Assembly: GCA_900551145.1 (NCBI GenBank)
Contig: URUQ01000076.1
Location: 1 to 6,123, forward strand
Length of the DNA stretch: 6,123 nt
Direction of reading: 5' to 3'
DNA from: an uncultured Eubacteriales bacterium
GTDB taxonomy: Bacteria; Bacillota; Clostridia; Christensenellales; CAG-917
Each line of letters starts with the position of its first letter. Position 1 is the stretch's first letter. The position numbers and the translations under genes were made by a program. Under the pieces are notes generated by a model. That model was not told where the DNA came from. It saw nothing but the letters and a program-made list of their open reading frames with translations, and made no database searches. Positions 4,876 through 6,123 of the stretch are shown here, one piece after another.

Positions 4876-6041
4876 TTTTTACCTCCGTTGAATATCTTTT
4901 TTATAAATGCACCGAAATTGAATTTGGAAAGATTGTCAGCCATAACCAAAAGCGAAGCTTTTGAACAATCGTCTGGCTTAACGAATCCGGGTAGTTTCGG
5001 TGTGACGACTTCTATATTTTTGCCGAGCTGTTCGCTCAAATACTTCTTTGCTCCGCGCATCGAAGCGACGCCTTCACCCGTGAGATACACAGGCACATAC
5101 GAGGGTGCGTCCTCCTCTATTTCCTTGAAAATGTCGGATATCACGTCTGCGAATACGTCGAGACGATTTTTGGCAATCTCGCAAGCATCGGCAGCGTAAA
5201 CCACGTTTTCTCCGTCGCCTACGAGCACCGCCTCGTCGTTGTAGTTTAGATTGATATCCACGAGGCGTTTTGCCTCTTCCGCCATATCGAAAGGCACGTC
5301 CAAAGCCTCGTAAATGTCGGCGCAAATGTGCGCACCGCCCATCGAGAAGGACTTCATTTCCAAAATGCCTTCGCCTTTTGCAATACATACGGACGATGAA
5401 AGATATCCGATGTCGATAAGCATATAAACGCTGTCGCGTTGCTCTTTTTCCAAAAGAGACATGCACTCCGCCCAGCAAGTGGCAACGTATCTTACGTCCG
5501 TAAAACCGAGCGATGAAGCGACCTCGTCAAAAGTCTTGACAAAACTTCTTTCGCAAAGCATATACGACACGCAAGCGTCAACTCCGGTAGCTTCCATATC
5601 GCGAACGTCGCTATATATCTTCTCGTCGCCGTTGACTGAATAATATATTGCGGACGTGTTGATTGTCAAGTATTTATCAGTGTCGAAATCGTCGCCCTTT
5701 TTGAGCAAATAATCTATATCGTCGTCGATGACGCGTCTTTGTCTGTCAAGACGAATGCCAACCTCCTTGGTGACCACCGTAACGAACTCGGCGGGAACGC
5801 CAATAAAAAGTTTTTTGGTGCGAGATTCGGCAGATTTCATTGCATCGAGAAGGACGGATTTTGCGATATCGACCGTATCGTCTTTGTCAAACCATTCGCC
5901 GTTTTCGTAGCCTTGATGTTGCTTTTCAACGAGCGACTTAATTCCAAAAACACTCTGCGCCCTCTTCGAGCCGACGATGGCACTTATAAGGCGAGAGTTG
6001 ACGTCGAGAACGGCGATGTCTTTGGTGAATAACGAACCCAT
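4872..6041 (-). CDS. ftsA: Divergent FtsA-like cell division protein
   Basis: The protein is 389 aa and lies directly upstream of ftsZ, the usual place of ftsA. FtsA is an actin-fold ATPase that anchors FtsZ filaments to the membrane. The overall layout fits: an N-terminal actin subdomain, an SHS2-like insert (about 80-170, with VIDDDIDYLLKKG), a second actin subdomain (DIGYLSSS at 210-217, SMGGAHICADI at 233-243) and a C-terminal basic amphipathic helix (FGAFIKKIF, 376-384) suited to membrane binding. The nucleotide motifs are atypical. The usual D-I-G-T near the start is D-V-N-S (13-16), D-I-G-G-G-T-T-D is D-I-G-Y-L-S-S-S, and the L-T-G-G-G-A motif is LTGEGVASMRG (320-330). It is therefore a fast-evolving FtsA that may bind ATP weakly. 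The start has GAGGG 4 bases upstream. A more distant SHS2/actin-fold paralogue such as PilM is less likely given the context. Confidence 0.85.
   Translation of the reverse strand: MGSLFTKDIAVLDVNSRLISAIVGSKRAQSVFGIKSLVEKQHQGYENGEWFDKDDTVDIAKSVLLDAMKSAESRTKKLFIGVPAEFVTVVTKEVGIRLDRQRRVIDDDIDYLLKKGDDFDTDKYLTINTSAIYYSVNGDEKIYSDVRDMEATGVDACVSYMLCERSFVKTFDEVASSLGFTDVRYVATCWAECMSLLEKEQRDSVYMLIDIGYLSSSVCIAKGEGILEMKSFSMGGAHICADIYEALDVPFDMAEEAKRLVDINLNYNDEAVLVGDGENVVYAADACEIAKNRLDVFADVISDIFKEIEEDAPSYVPVYLTGEGVASMRGAKKYLSEQLGKNIEVVTPKLPGFVKPDDCSKASLLVMADNLSKFNFGAFIKKIFNGGKK
4881..4886 (-). promoter_or_regulatory. Ribosome binding site of ftsZ inside ftsA
   Basis: The minus strand reads GGAGGT followed by AAAAA and the ftsZ ATG. 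The same bases encode Gly-Gly of the ftsA C-terminus, and the two genes overlap by four bases (ATGA, 4872-4875). This indicates cotranscription and coupled translation. Confidence 0.85.
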
Positions 6042-6060
6042 ATTTCCCTCAAACTTTCAA

Positions 6061-6085
6061 CGCGCAAGCGCGCGTATCACGCGAA
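6061..6085. repeat. Hairpin plus TATCAC unit upstream of ftsA
   Basis: CGCGC (6061-6065) pairs with GCGCG (6068-6072) around AA, and TATCAC follows at 6075-6080 after two bases. This is the same design as the units of the array at the left end, and the sequence after it (CGCGAATTATT) recalls the CGCGAATAAAA after that array. It may be a single relic unit lying in the ftsA leader region. Confidence 0.45.
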
Positions 6086-6094
6086 TTATTTATA

Positions 6095-6105
6095 ATTATA
6101 TTATA
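6095..6105 (-). promoter_or_regulatory. Possible -10 elements of the ftsA-ftsZ promoter
   Basis: Two overlapping minus-strand TATAAT hexamers (6095-6100 and 6100-6105) lie in a strongly AT-rich stretch about 55-65 bases before the ftsA start. The matching -35 would lie at or past the window edge, so the promoter cannot be confirmed here. Confidence 0.3.
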
Positions 6106-6123
6106 TATAAAATACTTATCGTG

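Noticed and set aside
4600..5199. 199-codon plus-strand open frame spanning the ftsZ-ftsA junction on the opposite strand
   Set aside because: Its hydrophobic start is the complement of the Glu/Gln-rich FtsZ N-terminus; there is no ribosome site or family resemblance.

Overview
The window holds six protein genes that form a classic endospore-former neighbourhood. Reading along the minus strand, from the right edge leftwards, the order is ftsA-like, ftsZ, spoIIGA, sigE, sigG. At the left end one plus-strand gene, a ylmC/ymxH-type PRC-barrel protein, points toward sigG. The order ftsA-ftsZ-spoIIGA-sigE-sigG, together with recognisable mother-cell and forespore sigma factors, points to an anaerobic endospore-forming Firmicute (Clostridia). 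The proteins differ clearly from Bacillus, and the intergenic hairpin array resembles what I associate with uncultured gut Clostridia. That last point is an impression I cannot verify here. No rRNA, tRNA, IS element or CRISPR array is visible, and no gap between genes exceeds 300 bp inside the window.

Layout. 1-229: intergenic, with an array of short perfect hairpins, each followed by the constant heptamer ATATCAC, then a short alternating CG tract. 230-598 (+): YlmC-like protein with an unusual Q/N/Y-rich tail. 622-647: a symmetric hairpin that can terminate both converging genes. 668-1438 (-): sigG. 1439-1628: sigE-sigG spacer with an inverted repeat and a weak forespore-type promoter candidate. 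1629-2342 (-): sigE, encoded as a pro-protein. 2486-3247 (-): spoIIGA, GTG start. 3268-3334: a strong minus-strand terminator for ftsAZ, abutted by a candidate Spo0A-type promoter for spoIIGA. 3436-4875 (-): ftsZ with extensions at both ends. 4872-6041 (-): a divergent ftsA whose stop codon overlaps the ftsZ start. 6042-6123: AT-rich upstream region that carries one relic-like hairpin plus TATCAC unit.

How the genes work together. FtsA and FtsZ build the division ring, which is repositioned to make the polar septum at the start of sporulation. SpoIIGA is the septal membrane protease that removes the N-terminal pro-segment of SigE and so activates it in the mother cell. SigG then takes over in the forespore after engulfment. 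The terminator plus candidate Spo0A box between ftsZ and spoIIGA fits a switch from constitutive division transcription to sporulation-specific transcription.

The most notable points are the covarying hairpin/ATATCAC array, an FtsA whose nucleotide-binding motifs look eroded, an FtsZ with an acidic N-terminal extension whose motifs recur in its C-terminal linker, and the prion-like tail on the YlmC homologue.
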